Positions 8,169 through 17,019 of a DNA stretch of 41,986 nt are shown one piece after another. How positions within the stretch are numbered: position 1 is the stretch's first letter; every line of letters begins with the position of its first letter. A program made the translations under genes and the position numbers. Origin of the DNA: Sporosarcina sp. NCCP-2222 (GTDB taxonomy: Bacteria > Bacillota > Bacilli > Bacillales_A > Planococcaceae); the NCBI RefSeq assembly GCF_023168145.1, contig NZ_BQYK01000010.1:4772-46757 (forward strand). Reading direction: 5' to 3'. Below the pieces are notes generated by a model. The model had not been told where the DNA came from and searched no databases. It worked only from the letters and a program-made list of their open reading frames with translations.

Positions 8169-9215
8169 TTAGATGACTTCTATCTTCTTCCGATTCTCCG
8201 CAGTAATCTCTCCGATAATATGGGCATCGACCCCTTGGTTTCGTAAGTCTTGCAACAAATCATTCGCTTTTTCGGTCTGCACTGAAATAAGCAGTCCGCC
8301 TGATGTCACCGCATCACATAAAATATACCGGTCAATTGGATCAAGTGTTTCTGCAAATGCGATATCCGCTTCCACATGAGCCAAATTGTTTTTTGTACCT
8401 CCAGGAATCCTTCCAGCCTCCGCAAGTTCACGTGTCCGAGGGAGAACCGGCACTTGTGCTGAGAAGATTCGAATCCCAACATCGCTCGCTTTAGCCATCT
8501 CCGTTGCGTGTCCTAATAATCCAAACCCTGTCACATCCGTAGCAGCATGAACTTCATATGGTGCCATAACTTCAGCAGCAGTTTTATTCAAGGTAGTCAT
8601 GACGGATGTCACTTGTTTTACTTCCTCTTCGCTCAGGGCTCCGTGCTTCAAAGATGTTGTGTAAATTCCGACACCAATCGGTTTTGTTAGGATTAATTGA
8701 TCACCGGGCTGTGCCCCGGCATTGCTTTTTACATGCTTAGGATGGACAGTTCCTGTTACAGCTAATCCAAATTTCGGTTCTTGGTCATCGATAGAATGCC
8801 CACCTACTAGTGTAACTCCGGCCTCTTTCAATTTATCGGCCGCGCCTCTTAAGATGTCCGTCAGTATTTCTTTGTCCAGTTTGGAAATAGGGAAGGCCAC
8901 AATATTTAAGGCGGTTAGCGGTTTTCCTCCCATCGCATAGACATCGCTGATGGCATTAGTAGCCGCAATTTGACCGAAATCATATGGATCATCGACAATT
9001 GGTGTGAAAAAATCAAGCGTCTGGACAATTGCTAGATCGTCTGTCAGCTTATACACACCTGCATCGTCGCTTGTATCCAAACCGACGAGTAGATTCTCGT
9101 CATATGGTGCAGGAGGAAGTGTGCGAAGCACCTGAGATAAATCTGCTGGACCTATTTTGCAGCCGCATCCCCCTTTTGTTGTAAGTGTTGTTAGTTTGAC
9201 ATCGTTTCTTTCCAT
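8169..9215 (-). CDS. selD: Selenide, water dikinase (selenophosphate synthetase)
   Basis: A 348-residue protein, the usual SelD length. The catalytic GGCGCK has Cys17, Cys19 and Lys20, the positions known in E. coli SelD. The active-site residue is a normal TGC cysteine codon, not a UGA selenocysteine. Other family blocks: FFTPIVDDPYDFGQIAATNA, DVYAMGG, GGHSI and DVTGFGLLGH. It makes selenophosphate from selenide and ATP. The start at 9215 is preferred because AGAAGG lies seven bases upstream; the frame is open to 9296, but no in-frame ATG there has a ribosome binding site. The only user in view is mnmH downstream; selA and selB are not in the window. Confidence 0.97.
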   Translation of the reverse strand: MERNDVKLTTLTTKGGCGCKIGPADLSQVLRTLPPAPYDENLLVGLDTSDDAGVYKLTDDLAIVQTLDFFTPIVDDPYDFGQIAATNAISDVYAMGGKPLTALNIVAFPISKLDKEILTDILRGAADKLKEAGVTLVGGHSIDDQEPKFGLAVTGTVHPKHVKSNAGAQPGDQLILTKPIGVGIYTTSLKHGALSEEEVKQVTSVMTTLNKTAAEVMAPYEVHAATDVTGFGLLGHATEMAKASDVGIRIFSAQVPVLPRTRELAEAGRIPGGTKNNLAHVEADIAFAETLDPIDRYILCDAVTSGGLLISVQTEKANDLLQDLRNQGVDAHIIGEITAENRKKIEVI

Positions 9216-9483
9216 TTTACTGCCTTCTTTCTCATTCATAGTTAAGATGATGACGTCCATAAGGTGCGTCCATCGGGCTAATGCACTGTTACACACTAGC
9301 GGGATAAACTAAGTGTAGCATACGGTTTGCGTGTTTCGCCGAAGAAAGCATTGATTATGGGAAACAATAGGTCCTTACGCATGACTTTCATTATTTGTGG
9401 TTAAAAAGGGTATACGATAGTAGGAATAGGGAAAGTAACAATGATAAAGTAGAAAATAGAAAGCATGTAAAGGAGGAGTCTAA

Positions 9484-10902
9484 ATGGAAACCTATCCTAT
9501 GATTATAAATGGAGAAAAAACTGGATTAACCTTGCCGGTAATCGAAGTGGAAAACCCGGCTACTGGTGAAATAATTGCAACAGTCCCACGTGGCGGTGAG
9601 AAAGAAGCGGAGCTTGCTGTGGATGCAGCGCACGCGGCATTTAAACAATGGTCCATATTAACAGCCTATGAACGGAGTGAACTACTGCAGCGATGGTATT
9701 TCTTAATCCAACAGTTTACGGACGATCTGGCCATGACAATGACGGAGGAGCAGGGAAAGCCGCTTGCGGAAGCACGGGGAGAAATCGCTTATGCCAATGG
9801 GTTCATTTCTTGGTATGCAGAAGAGGCAAAACGGATATACGGGGAAACAATCCCATCCTCCAGCCCGAACAAGCGCATTTTTGTGCATAAACAACCGGTT
9901 GGAGTGGCAGCTGTCATTACACCTTGGAATTTTCCGGCTGCCATGATCACTAGAAAAGTAGCGCCAGCCCTGGCGGCAGGATGTACTGTAGTGATAAAAC
10001 CGGCAGAACAAACACCGCTAACCGCAATCAAACTAGCCCAGCTCGCACTGGACGCAGGGATTCCAAAAGGCGTAATCAATGTAGTGACAGGAGATGCAAG
10101 CGCAATCGGCAAAGCGTGGCAGCAAGATAAACGCGTCACAAAATTGACATTTACAGGTTCTACAGAAGTTGGAAAATTGCTTATGAGGGGAGCAGCGGAT
10201 ACCGTCAAGAAAATCTCCTTGGAACTCGGTGGCCATGCCCCAGTGATCGTCATGGATGATTGCCAGATCGAAAAAGCGGTGGACGGTGTCATGGCGACTA
10301 AATTTAGAAACGCCGGCCAAACTTGCGTCTGCGCCAACCGGGTATATGTCCAAGAGTCGATCGTAGAAGAGTTCACGGCCCGTCTCGTTCAAAAAGTACA
10401 AGAGCTTAAAGTAGGGAACGGGTTAGAAGAGGGTATCACGATTGGTCCGCTTATCGATCAAGCGGCTGTTGCGAAAGTACAAGCTCATGTGGACGATGCC
10501 AAAGCAAAAGGTGCTAAGGTAGAAGCAGGAGGGTCTGTAAAGGACGGATTATTCTTTGAGCCGACCCTATTATCCGGAGTGACCGATGACATGTTGTGCA
10601 TGCATGAGGAGACATTCGGCCCTGTGATGCCAATAGTTACTTTCCAATCGGAAGAGGAAGCAATCCGCAGGGCAAATGATTCCGACTATGGGCTAGCTGC
10701 CTATGTCATTACTGAAAACCTGACAAATGGAATTCGCATTTGCGAACAATTGGAATACGGAGTCGTTGGTCTGAATGACGGCCTCCCATCCACGCCACAA
10801 GCTCCATTCGGTGGATTTAAGCAGAGTGGCATCGGCCGAGAGGGCAGCCATTTCGGCATCGAAGAGTACTTGGAAATAAAATATATATCAGTTGGTTTGT
10901 GA
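9484..10902 (+). CDS. gabD: NAD(P)-dependent succinate-semialdehyde dehydrogenase
   Basis: A 472-residue aldehyde dehydrogenase. The catalytic Glu is in ELGGHAP (Glu247) and the nucleophile in NAGQTCVCANR (Cys281). The Cys-Val-Cys pair and flanking residues are characteristic of succinate-semialdehyde dehydrogenases such as E. coli GabD. Cofactor motifs PWNFPAAM and FTGSTEVG are present. It oxidises succinate semialdehyde to succinate, the last step of GABA breakdown. No GABA aminotransferase (gabT) lies beside it, so its semialdehyde source is elsewhere. AAGGAGGAG precedes the ATG. It is divergent from selD and ends at its own terminator. Confidence 0.92.
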   Translation: METYPMIINGEKTGLTLPVIEVENPATGEIIATVPRGGEKEAELAVDAAHAAFKQWSILTAYERSELLQRWYFLIQQFTDDLAMTMTEEQGKPLAEARGEIAYANGFISWYAEEAKRIYGETIPSSSPNKRIFVHKQPVGVAAVITPWNFPAAMITRKVAPALAAGCTVVIKPAEQTPLTAIKLAQLALDAGIPKGVINVVTGDASAIGKAWQQDKRVTKLTFTGSTEVGKLLMRGAADTVKKISLELGGHAPVIVMDDCQIEKAVDGVMATKFRNAGQTCVCANRVYVQESIVEEFTARLVQKVQELKVGNGLEEGITIGPLIDQAAVAKVQAHVDDAKAKGAKVEAGGSVKDGLFFEPTLLSGVTDDMLCMHEETFGPVMPIVTFQSEEEAIRRANDSDYGLAAYVITENLTNGIRICEQLEYGVVGLNDGLPSTPQAPFGGFKQSGIGREGSHFGIEEYLEIKYISVGL

Positions 10903-10940
10903 CTTGCTATTAGAACTCGTAAAGAAATAAAAAATGATAA

Positions 10941-10977
10941 AAGACGGCATTTCCTTTCTGTGAAATGTCGTCTTTTT
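10941..10977 (+). terminator. Terminator after gabD
   Basis: Arms AAGACGGCATTTC and GAAATGTCGTCTT (one G-U pair), an eight-base loop, then a T-run. Confidence 0.9.
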
Positions 10978-11145
10978 TATTGTTTTATTGCCAAAGAATA
11001 CATTTTCTTGTCGAATGTATCCTTTATTTATTCATTTTCCTAGAGCATAAGAATTAGTTTTATTATGAAAAAAGTTCTACGAATCTATTTCTCAATAAAT
11101 GATAACATGGTAAACTGTAAAGGAATGACAATTGAGAAAGGGGAA

Positions 11146-12633
11146 ATGAAGTTGCAACGTAGAGTACTAGTTGTCATCTTATCTATGTTTCTAGCAATTG
11201 GCGTTGTGTTCACGCCGATAACAGAGGCATCCGAAGTACACGCCGCCAGCGCGTATCCAAATTTAGAGCGGTCGATTAACCTGATTATGTCGGATAGCCG
11301 CATGAAGGCGATCAATAGTAGTGTGACCATTAGAAAAGCATCAACAGGTGAAATTATCTATCAATCGGATGCTGATAAAAAGATCACGCCAGCTTCTACG
11401 CTTAAATTACTAACTTCTGCCGCAGCTCTGGATACACTTGGTGAAGAGTACCAATTCACGACAGAAGTGTTGACGGATGGGACGATTTCAAAAGGCGTTC
11501 TGCAGGGAAATCTGTACGTACGTGGGCAGGGAGACCCAACGTTGTTAAAACAAGATCTGGATCAGTTTGCGTCCCAGCTAAAAAAGCAAGGGGTCACAAA
11601 AATCACCGGGAATCTTGTAGGAGATGACTATTGGTTTGATGATGTCAGACTCTCCCCGAGCATTGACAAGAGTGACGAATCCCGTTACTATGCGGCTCAA
11701 ATTACCGGCTTGACGCTTTCTCCGAATAAAGATTACGATGCGGGAACTGTCATTGTCGAAGCTGTCCCGACCCAAAAAGGATATAAAGCTAAAGTAAAAA
11801 TGACACCAGAAACTGGGATTGTCAAAGTGATAAACCGTACCAATACGGTTCCGAAAGGTTCGAAAAATACACTGTCCATTAAACGGCAAAGCGGTACAAA
11901 CAACATTATTATCTCAGGTAATGTGCCCGTCGGCAGTTCTGGCAAAAAAGAATGGGTGACCCTTTCCAATCCGACTGCTTATACATTGGATGTGTTTAAA
12001 AAGTCTTTGGCAAGCAAAGGCATTAAATTCTCTCCGAAATCAGTGGTGCGTCGAGGAATAGCGCCTGCAGATGGACAAGTGCTTGCGGTCAAAACTTCCA
12101 TGCCGCTCAAAGATTTGATGAAACCATTCATGAAGTTGAGTAACAATACACATGCTGAAATCCTGGCAAAGACGATGGGTCGTCAAAAATACGGAGAAGG
12201 CAGTTGGAATGCAGGGTTACGCGTCATGCGCGAATTTGCTGATTCTATTGGGCTTAATAGCTCGGAATGGCGATTCGAGGATGCGTCCGGCATGTCACAT
12301 TCCAATAAAGTGACGTCTGCGCAAATGACAGAGCTTTTATTTCTTGTCCGTTCGGCACCCTGGTATTCGACTTACGTTCAGGGGCTTCCAGTAGCAGGGG
12401 CAAATGATCGATTTATCGGAGGAACTTTGCGCAATCGGTTGACTTCACCATTGGTCAAAGGAAAAGTAATTGCCAAAACGGGTAGCTTGAATCGGGTTAA
12501 CAGTCTGGCGGGATATGCAGAAACAAAAGACGGAGAAACCCTGATCTTCAGCATTTTGACACAAGATCAAAAATCTAGCACAATTCCATTGATTGATAAG
12601 ATTGCGACTGTGATTGCTACATCTGCAAACTAA
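11146..12633 (+). CDS. dacC: D-alanyl-D-alanine carboxypeptidase/endopeptidase (PBP4 type)
   Basis: A 495-residue exported class C penicillin-binding protein. A signal peptide (VLVVILSMFLAIGVVFTPI ... HA-AS) is followed by the three active-site motifs: STLK (Ser84-Lys87), SNN (332-334) and KTG (444-446). The long insert between motifs 1 and 2 is typical of PBP4/DacC. It trims or cuts peptidoglycan peptides outside the cell. The start is uncertain. The strong AAAGGGG (11137-11143) lies only two bases before ATG 11146 but eight bases before an in-frame TTG at 11152; further ATGs at 11125 and 11065 lack good sites. All choices keep the signal peptide. Its terminator is shared with convergent ilvA. 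Confidence 0.92.
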   Translation: MKLQRRVLVVILSMFLAIGVVFTPITEASEVHAASAYPNLERSINLIMSDSRMKAINSSVTIRKASTGEIIYQSDADKKITPASTLKLLTSAAALDTLGEEYQFTTEVLTDGTISKGVLQGNLYVRGQGDPTLLKQDLDQFASQLKKQGVTKITGNLVGDDYWFDDVRLSPSIDKSDESRYYAAQITGLTLSPNKDYDAGTVIVEAVPTQKGYKAKVKMTPETGIVKVINRTNTVPKGSKNTLSIKRQSGTNNIIISGNVPVGSSGKKEWVTLSNPTAYTLDVFKKSLASKGIKFSPKSVVRRGIAPADGQVLAVKTSMPLKDLMKPFMKLSNNTHAEILAKTMGRQKYGEGSWNAGLRVMREFADSIGLNSSEWRFEDASGMSHSNKVTSAQMTELLFLVRSAPWYSTYVQGLPVAGANDRFIGGTLRNRLTSPLVKGKVIAKTGSLNRVNSLAGYAETKDGETLIFSILTQDQKSSTIPLIDKIATVIATSAN

Positions 12634-12641
12634 CTTAAAAA

Positions 12642-12670
12642 AGCCTTGCGATTTTTCGCAAGGCTCTTTC
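12642..12670. terminator. Bidirectional terminator between dacC and ilvA
   Basis: Perfect arms AGCCTTGCGA and TCGCAAGGCT with a TTTT loop. CTTTCTC follows on the plus strand, and TTTTTTAAG on the minus strand. Confidence 0.88.
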
Positions 12671-13942
12671 TCATATTAATAGTTCAAATAATGTACTGTC
12701 CTTGTTCACTTCTTTAAACGGAAAACCATTTTCCTGCATCCGATCCAGCAGACCTGGATAATCTTCTTTCCGCTTCACTTCGATTCCAACAAGTCCGGGA
12801 CCGTTCTCTTTATTGTTTTTCTTCGTATATTCAAATGTTGTAATATCATCATCGGGACCAAGCACTTTATCAAGAAACTGCCTTAAAGCACCAGCGCGCT
12901 GAGGAAAGTTGATAATAAAATAATACAGCAGCCCTTCATGAATTAATGACTTTTCCTTAATTTCTTGCATCCGTCCAATGTCATTGTTACCGCCGCTGAT
13001 TACACATACAACAGATTTGCCTTTGATTTGATCCTTATAAAAATCTAATGCGGCAATTGGCAATGCGCCAGCAGGCTCAGCAATAATGGCATGCTCATTG
13101 TACAATTCAAGGATGGATGTGCACACTTTTCCTTCAGGCACCCGGATGATATCTTCGACATATCTGTTGCATATCTCAAATGTCTTATGGCCGACACATT
13201 TTACAGCTGCACCATCGACAAATTTGTCAATCGTATCAAGTGTGGTCACTTCGTTCTTCTCCATTGCTGTTTTCATACTGGCGGCTCCGTCCGGTTCCGC
13301 ACCGATCATTTTCGTATGTGGAGAAAGATTTTTGATATAAGTGCTTAACCCCGACATAAGTCCGCCTCCGCCAATGCTGGCAAAAACGAAGTCCAGCGGT
13401 TCCTCAATATCGTTCATCAGTTCTACTGCTACCGTCCCTTGGCCGGCGATGATATCCTCGTCATCGAATGGATGGATGAAAATTCGATCTTCGGCGAGCG
13501 CGCATTCATTTGCTTTTTCAGAGGAATCGTCGAAAGTATCTCCGATTAAAATAATGTCTACGTAATTTCGGCCGAACATCCGCACTTGGTTGATTTTTTG
13601 TTTTGGGGTTGTTTGCGGCATGTAAATCTTGCCATGAATTTGCAGATGAGCACAGGCGTACGCTACCCCTTGTGCATGATTGCCTGCACTTGCGCAGACG
13701 ATTCCTTTTTCGCGGGCTTCTTCTTCAATTCGTTTGATCTTATAATAGGCGCCACGCAATTTGAAGGAGCGGACATGTTGCAAATCTTCTCTCTTGATGT
13801 AGACATGGCAATCGTATTTTTCGGAAAGCCGTTCGTTCTTTTGGAGAGGGGTATGGACGACGACATCTTTCAAAAGTTGATTGGCAATCAAAATATCTTC
13901 CACGAAGACTAGCTTCTTTTCGTTTTGTTCTACCATAGTCAT
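12671..13942 (-). CDS. ilvA: Threonine deaminase (threonine ammonia-lyase, biosynthetic type)
   Basis: A 423-residue PLP enzyme converting threonine to 2-oxobutanoate and ammonia, the first step toward isoleucine. The PLP lysine is in RSFKLRGAYY (Lys61); the phosphate-binding glycine loop is SIGGGGLMSGL, with SAGNHAQG earlier. The C-terminal ~80 residues (YYFIINFPQRAGALRQFLDKVL ... EVKRKEDY) form one ACT-like regulatory domain, as in the B. subtilis enzyme, which senses isoleucine. The start is ATG 13942 because GGAGG lies nine bases upstream, discarding eight extra residues of the open frame. It is isolated from the ilv-leu operon, and no T-box leader is visible in the 13943-14102 region. 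Confidence 0.95.
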   Translation of the reverse strand: MTMVEQNEKKLVFVEDILIANQLLKDVVVHTPLQKNERLSEKYDCHVYIKREDLQHVRSFKLRGAYYKIKRIEEEAREKGIVCASAGNHAQGVAYACAHLQIHGKIYMPQTTPKQKINQVRMFGRNYVDIILIGDTFDDSSEKANECALAEDRIFIHPFDDEDIIAGQGTVAVELMNDIEEPLDFVFASIGGGGLMSGLSTYIKNLSPHTKMIGAEPDGAASMKTAMEKNEVTTLDTIDKFVDGAAVKCVGHKTFEICNRYVEDIIRVPEGKVCTSILELYNEHAIIAEPAGALPIAALDFYKDQIKGKSVVCVISGGNNDIGRMQEIKEKSLIHEGLLYYFIINFPQRAGALRQFLDKVLGPDDDITTFEYTKKNNKENGPGLVGIEVKRKEDYPGLLDRMQENGFPFKEVNKDSTLFELLI

Positions 13943-14102
13943 TTCTGTATTCCTCCGCATCTTCATAAATATTTTCTAATAGTAACATGATTTCAACAGA
14001 AATGACATACGAAATATCCTAATTGTTCATTAATTTCAACGAATCGACACATACAAAACTTTCCGATAAATTTGTAAGCGTTTTCTTTATTAAAATGAGA
14101 AA

Positions 14103-14993
14103 TTATGTAGTCAAAAAACTTATTATGGACGGTACAATTTGGATGGTGGCTTCTGATTCACAGTAGATTTCCCCGTCTACAACGATTGGCAGATTTCGAT
14201 TTGCAATGATCTGAACCACCTGGCCAGATGCATACATTACTTCTTTTGCTTCAATTGTCCCACCCTTCAGCAAAGCTGGGAAGAGGGAAAGAAGAATCCG
14301 CCACCTGGAAACGCCGTGCAAAACGGTGAGATTCATCTTGCCATCCAATGGATTAGCCTTTGGGCAAATCTCAAGCCCCCCTCCGTAATATTTCATGTTG
14401 CCGCAGGAAATGAGCCAGGTCACAGGAAATTCGTATGTCTTCTCGTCTACAACCAACTTGCTCGTATATGGTTGAAATGTCACGAGATCGAGAACGGCGG
14501 CTACTATATACGTAAATTTCCCCAAACCGATTTTATTGAAAAATGTTTTATAGTTGGCAGTTTCGGCTCGTTCTCCGATAGAAGCATCCAGCCCGAAGCC
14601 TGCGACGGTAAGACCATATATCCCATTCACAGAAAGGGCATCGAGTCGTACTTCGTTATGCAGAAGCAGCTTCTTAACAAAGAGAAGCGGATCTTCTGTA
14701 ATGCCCAGATTGCGGGCAGAATCATTCCCGGAGCCTGAAGGCAGGAAGGCGATGGGCACTTGAGACGGCAAGCATATTTGCAGGGCAGAATGTAACGTAC
14801 CATCCCCGCCGATAATGACCACTGCTTTGCAAGAATCGACATACTGATGTAAATACATAGCTGTTGCTTTTGCGGAATCACTGATTAGAGCCTGATATGA
14901 TATTTTTCGCCGGTCCAGTTCCCGCTTAACTACTTCGAGTTTTTGATGGGCAGTGGAATTGCCGGCGTTTCGATTGCAAATTAGTAGATACAT
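14103..14993 (-). CDS. Diacylglycerol kinase-family lipid kinase
   Basis: A 296-residue protein. The catalytic-domain signature is IIGGDGTLHSAL (GGDGT at residues 62-66), followed by the PSGSGNDSARNLGI nucleotide-site motif. The C-terminal beta domain has NMKYYGGGLEICPKANPLDGKMNLTVLHG and VVDGE, as in DgkB/YegS/YtlR proteins. These enzymes phosphorylate diacylglycerol or a related lipid with ATP at the membrane. Whether it is the essential DgkB cannot be settled; YtlR-like fits the short length equally well. AAGGAAGG precedes the ATG. It stands alone. Confidence 0.9.
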   Translation of the reverse strand: MYLLICNRNAGNSTAHQKLEVVKRELDRRKISYQALISDSAKATAMYLHQYVDSCKAVVIIGGDGTLHSALQICLPSQVPIAFLPSGSGNDSARNLGITEDPLLFVKKLLLHNEVRLDALSVNGIYGLTVAGFGLDASIGERAETANYKTFFNKIGLGKFTYIVAAVLDLVTFQPYTSKLVVDEKTYEFPVTWLISCGNMKYYGGGLEICPKANPLDGKMNLTVLHGVSRWRILLSLFPALLKGGTIEAKEVMYASGQVVQIIANRNLPIVVDGEIYCESEATIQIVPSIISFLTT

Positions 14994-15040
14994 TATAATC
15001 CTTCCTTCTTGAACACATTATCTTGAACCCAAGTCCTTAC

Positions 15041-15066
15041 GTTTATATTTAAAAGGGGAAGGGAAC
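15041..15066 (+). promoter_or_regulatory. Sigma-B-like promoter of a small membrane peptide gene
   Basis: GTTTAT, 14 bases, GGGAAC: 5 of 6 matches at each sigma-B element (GTTTAA, GGGWAT) with accepted spacing, 40 bases before the small ORF's start codon. Confidence 0.55.
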
Positions 15067-15106
15067 AATTTACATAAGAATCTAGTTATGAAAAGGAGTG
15101 GCACAC

Positions 15107-15205
15107 ATGGGTTGGTATAGACCGGATGGTCGTGGACAATGGTTGGCATTTGGGGCCTCGCTTCTCATTATACTTATTGTCATTTTATGGGGGATATTTT
15201 ATTGA
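15107..15205 (+). CDS. Small single-pass membrane peptide, 32 residues
   Basis: A short frame encoding MGWYRPDGRGQWLAFGAS followed by one hydrophobic helix (LLIILIVILWGIFY). Support: AAAAGGAGTG six bases before the ATG, a sigma-B-like promoter 40 bases upstream, and a terminator beginning 16 bases after the stop. The charged, aromatic N-terminus and single helix suggest a peptide in the cytoplasmic membrane. I do not recognise a family. It may be a general-stress peptide, given the promoter, but no function can be claimed. Confidence 0.72.
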   Translation: MGWYRPDGRGQWLAFGASLLIILIVILWGIFY

Positions 15206-15221
15206 AATAATTGGTGGAAAG

Positions 15222-15252
15222 AAGTTCCTGTAAATGTACAGGGACTTTTTTT
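15222..15252 (+). terminator. Terminator after the 32-residue peptide gene
   Basis: Arms AAGTTCCTGTA and TACAGGGACTT (one G-U pair), loop AATG, then a T-run. Confidence 0.9.
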
Positions 15253-15406
15253 ATGCCACAATAGCCCAAGTTTACTGAATATCGACCCTATGTATAGCAT
15301 AGTAATACCGTAGAGTGATATTACATAAGTATTAGAATCTTCATAACTATAGTAGTGGAATTCATGTATAATGAAAAGAACTAGATAGCTGAGAGAGAAG
15401 GTGCAA

Positions 15407-16855
15407 ATGATGATTAAAGCCAAAGAAGACCTTGGTGCAATGTCGTTGCTTGATTTGGACGTTCATGACCTCTTGAAATTACTGGAGAGTGGACAAGTGA
15501 GTTCGTCCGATGCAGTGGAACAGTATATTCAACGAATAGAAAAAGTAAATCCAATAGTAAATTGTTTAGTAGAAGAACGATTTGCAGCTGCCCGTGAAGA
15601 AGCGATTCAAGCAGACATTGCCAGAGAAGAAGGAAAAGGGAAAGGGCGATTGTTTGGAGTCCCGATTAGTGTAAAGGAATCCTTTGATGTAGAGGGAATG
15701 GCAACGACTGGTGGATTACTTCGCCGCAAGGGATTTATTCAATATGAAGATGCCGAAGTCGTGGAAAGGTTAAAGGCAGAAGGAGCCATCATCCTTGGAA
15801 AAACGAACACGCCGGAACTTTGTTTTTGCCAGGAAACTGATAATAAATTGTATGGAAGAACGAACAATCCTCATGATGTAACCCGAACGGCCGGCGGATC
15901 AAGCGGCGGGGAAGGAGCGATGATTGCAGCTGGCGGAGCAGCAATCGGAATAGGTTCAGATATCGGCGGCTCCATACGATTTCCAAGCCACTTCAATGGT
16001 GTAGTCGGGTTCAAATCCGGAAAGGGTAAAGTATCCCAAAAGGGCAGCTATCCATTTGTGGAAGATTCATTGCAACAAAGGATGCTCGGAATTGGACCAA
16101 TAGCAAAATCGGTCAGGGATGCCGAACTCCTTTATGACATTATTGCTTATGAATCGCCGTTGGCAAAAGAACTAAAACGTTTTACCGTTACTGTTTTCAG
16201 GACGACGGATTATCCGCTTTCTGCGAACACAACGCGGCTGTTGAACGAGGTTTACCTTTCTTTACAGGAAGAGATGACAGCCGAACGTGAATCCATTCCG
16301 TTTTTTGATGAAGCCGCCCAGATTTGGCAGGAAATCATGTCTATTGATGGTGGCCTGAGCAATGCTAGAGAAGCTTATGGGGACGCACCAGTCACACCAA
16401 TCCGTTCCTACTTCACTGAAAAGACACGCGGGACAGGGGAAATACACCACTATCTATCGTGGGCCTTGTTTGGTGCCTCCTTATTCAGGCCATCTCCAAA
16501 AAGAATTCAACAAATACATGAATTCTTGGCAAGCGGGGATGCTGCATTGGAGGAGTATTTGGAAAATCGAATTATCGTCTTGCCGGTGTATCATTGTGCT
16601 GCGCCGCAACATGGAATTGTTTACAAAGAACTCTTCTCAATCCGAAAAACATTCAAGAAATATTTGCCTTATATCGCTTTTGCAAATACCTGGGGGCTGC
16701 CATCCCTTACGATCCCTCTTGGAAAAGATACGGATGGGATGCCGATAGGACTGCAGTTGATTAGTAAGAATGGAAACGAGGAAGTGCTGTTCTCTCTCGG
16801 GAAAAAGCTTGAAAGCCGTTTTCAAGGATATGAAAGAGCAATGGTACACATGTAA
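15407..16855 (+). CDS. Amidase (amidase-signature family)
   Basis: A 482-residue protein with the amidase-signature Ser-cisSer-Lys triad: Lys90 in GVPISVKESFD, cis-Ser165 in GGSSGGEG and nucleophile Ser189 in GSDIGGSIRFP. The spacing fits known amidases (24 residues from cis-Ser to nucleophile). The C-terminal half (FANTWGLPSLTIPLG ... GMPIGLQLI) is also typical. It is not part of a gatCAB operon, so it is more likely a stand-alone amide hydrolase than GatA. Of the three starts close together (GTG 15401, ATG 15407, ATG 15410), GAAGGTG fits 15407 or 15410. Confidence 0.9.
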   Translation: MMIKAKEDLGAMSLLDLDVHDLLKLLESGQVSSSDAVEQYIQRIEKVNPIVNCLVEERFAAAREEAIQADIAREEGKGKGRLFGVPISVKESFDVEGMATTGGLLRRKGFIQYEDAEVVERLKAEGAIILGKTNTPELCFCQETDNKLYGRTNNPHDVTRTAGGSSGGEGAMIAAGGAAIGIGSDIGGSIRFPSHFNGVVGFKSGKGKVSQKGSYPFVEDSLQQRMLGIGPIAKSVRDAELLYDIIAYESPLAKELKRFTVTVFRTTDYPLSANTTRLLNEVYLSLQEEMTAERESIPFFDEAAQIWQEIMSIDGGLSNAREAYGDAPVTPIRSYFTEKTRGTGEIHHYLSWALFGASLFRPSPKRIQQIHEFLASGDAALEEYLENRIIVLPVYHCAAPQHGIVYKELFSIRKTFKKYLPYIAFANTWGLPSLTIPLGKDTDGMPIGLQLISKNGNEEVLFSLGKKLESRFQGYERAMVHM

Positions 16856-16862
16856 GGCAGGA

Positions 16863-16936
16863 CAAAGAGCGCAACTTTGTTTTCTGGGAGTTAGAATTGG
16901 CTAACTTCCATGAAAGCTGCTGTGGCGCTCTTTTTG
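16863..16936 (+). terminator. Large two-level hairpin terminator after the amidase gene
   Basis: The outer arms CAAAGAGCGC and GCGCTCTTTTTG enclose an inner ten-base stem (TGGGAGTTAG / CTAACTTCCA, one G-U pair, six-base loop). TTTTTG ends it. Its 74-base size is unusual for a plain terminator. Confidence 0.7.
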
Positions 16937-17019
16937 TCCGTTTACTTTCAGAATATCTGGCTGGACACGTAAATTTTCAAGGAGAGATCTCGAGCGAGCG
17001 TGATTTTATTAATCCTTTT

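Noticed and set aside
9387..9417. GGGTAT in the selD-gabD gap as a sigma-B -10 box
   Set aside because: No GTTT-like -35 is found at 12-15 bases upstream.
15407..16855. GatA subunit of the glutamyl-tRNA amidotransferase
   Set aside because: The gene has no gatC or gatB neighbours, and the C-terminal half does not look like GatA.
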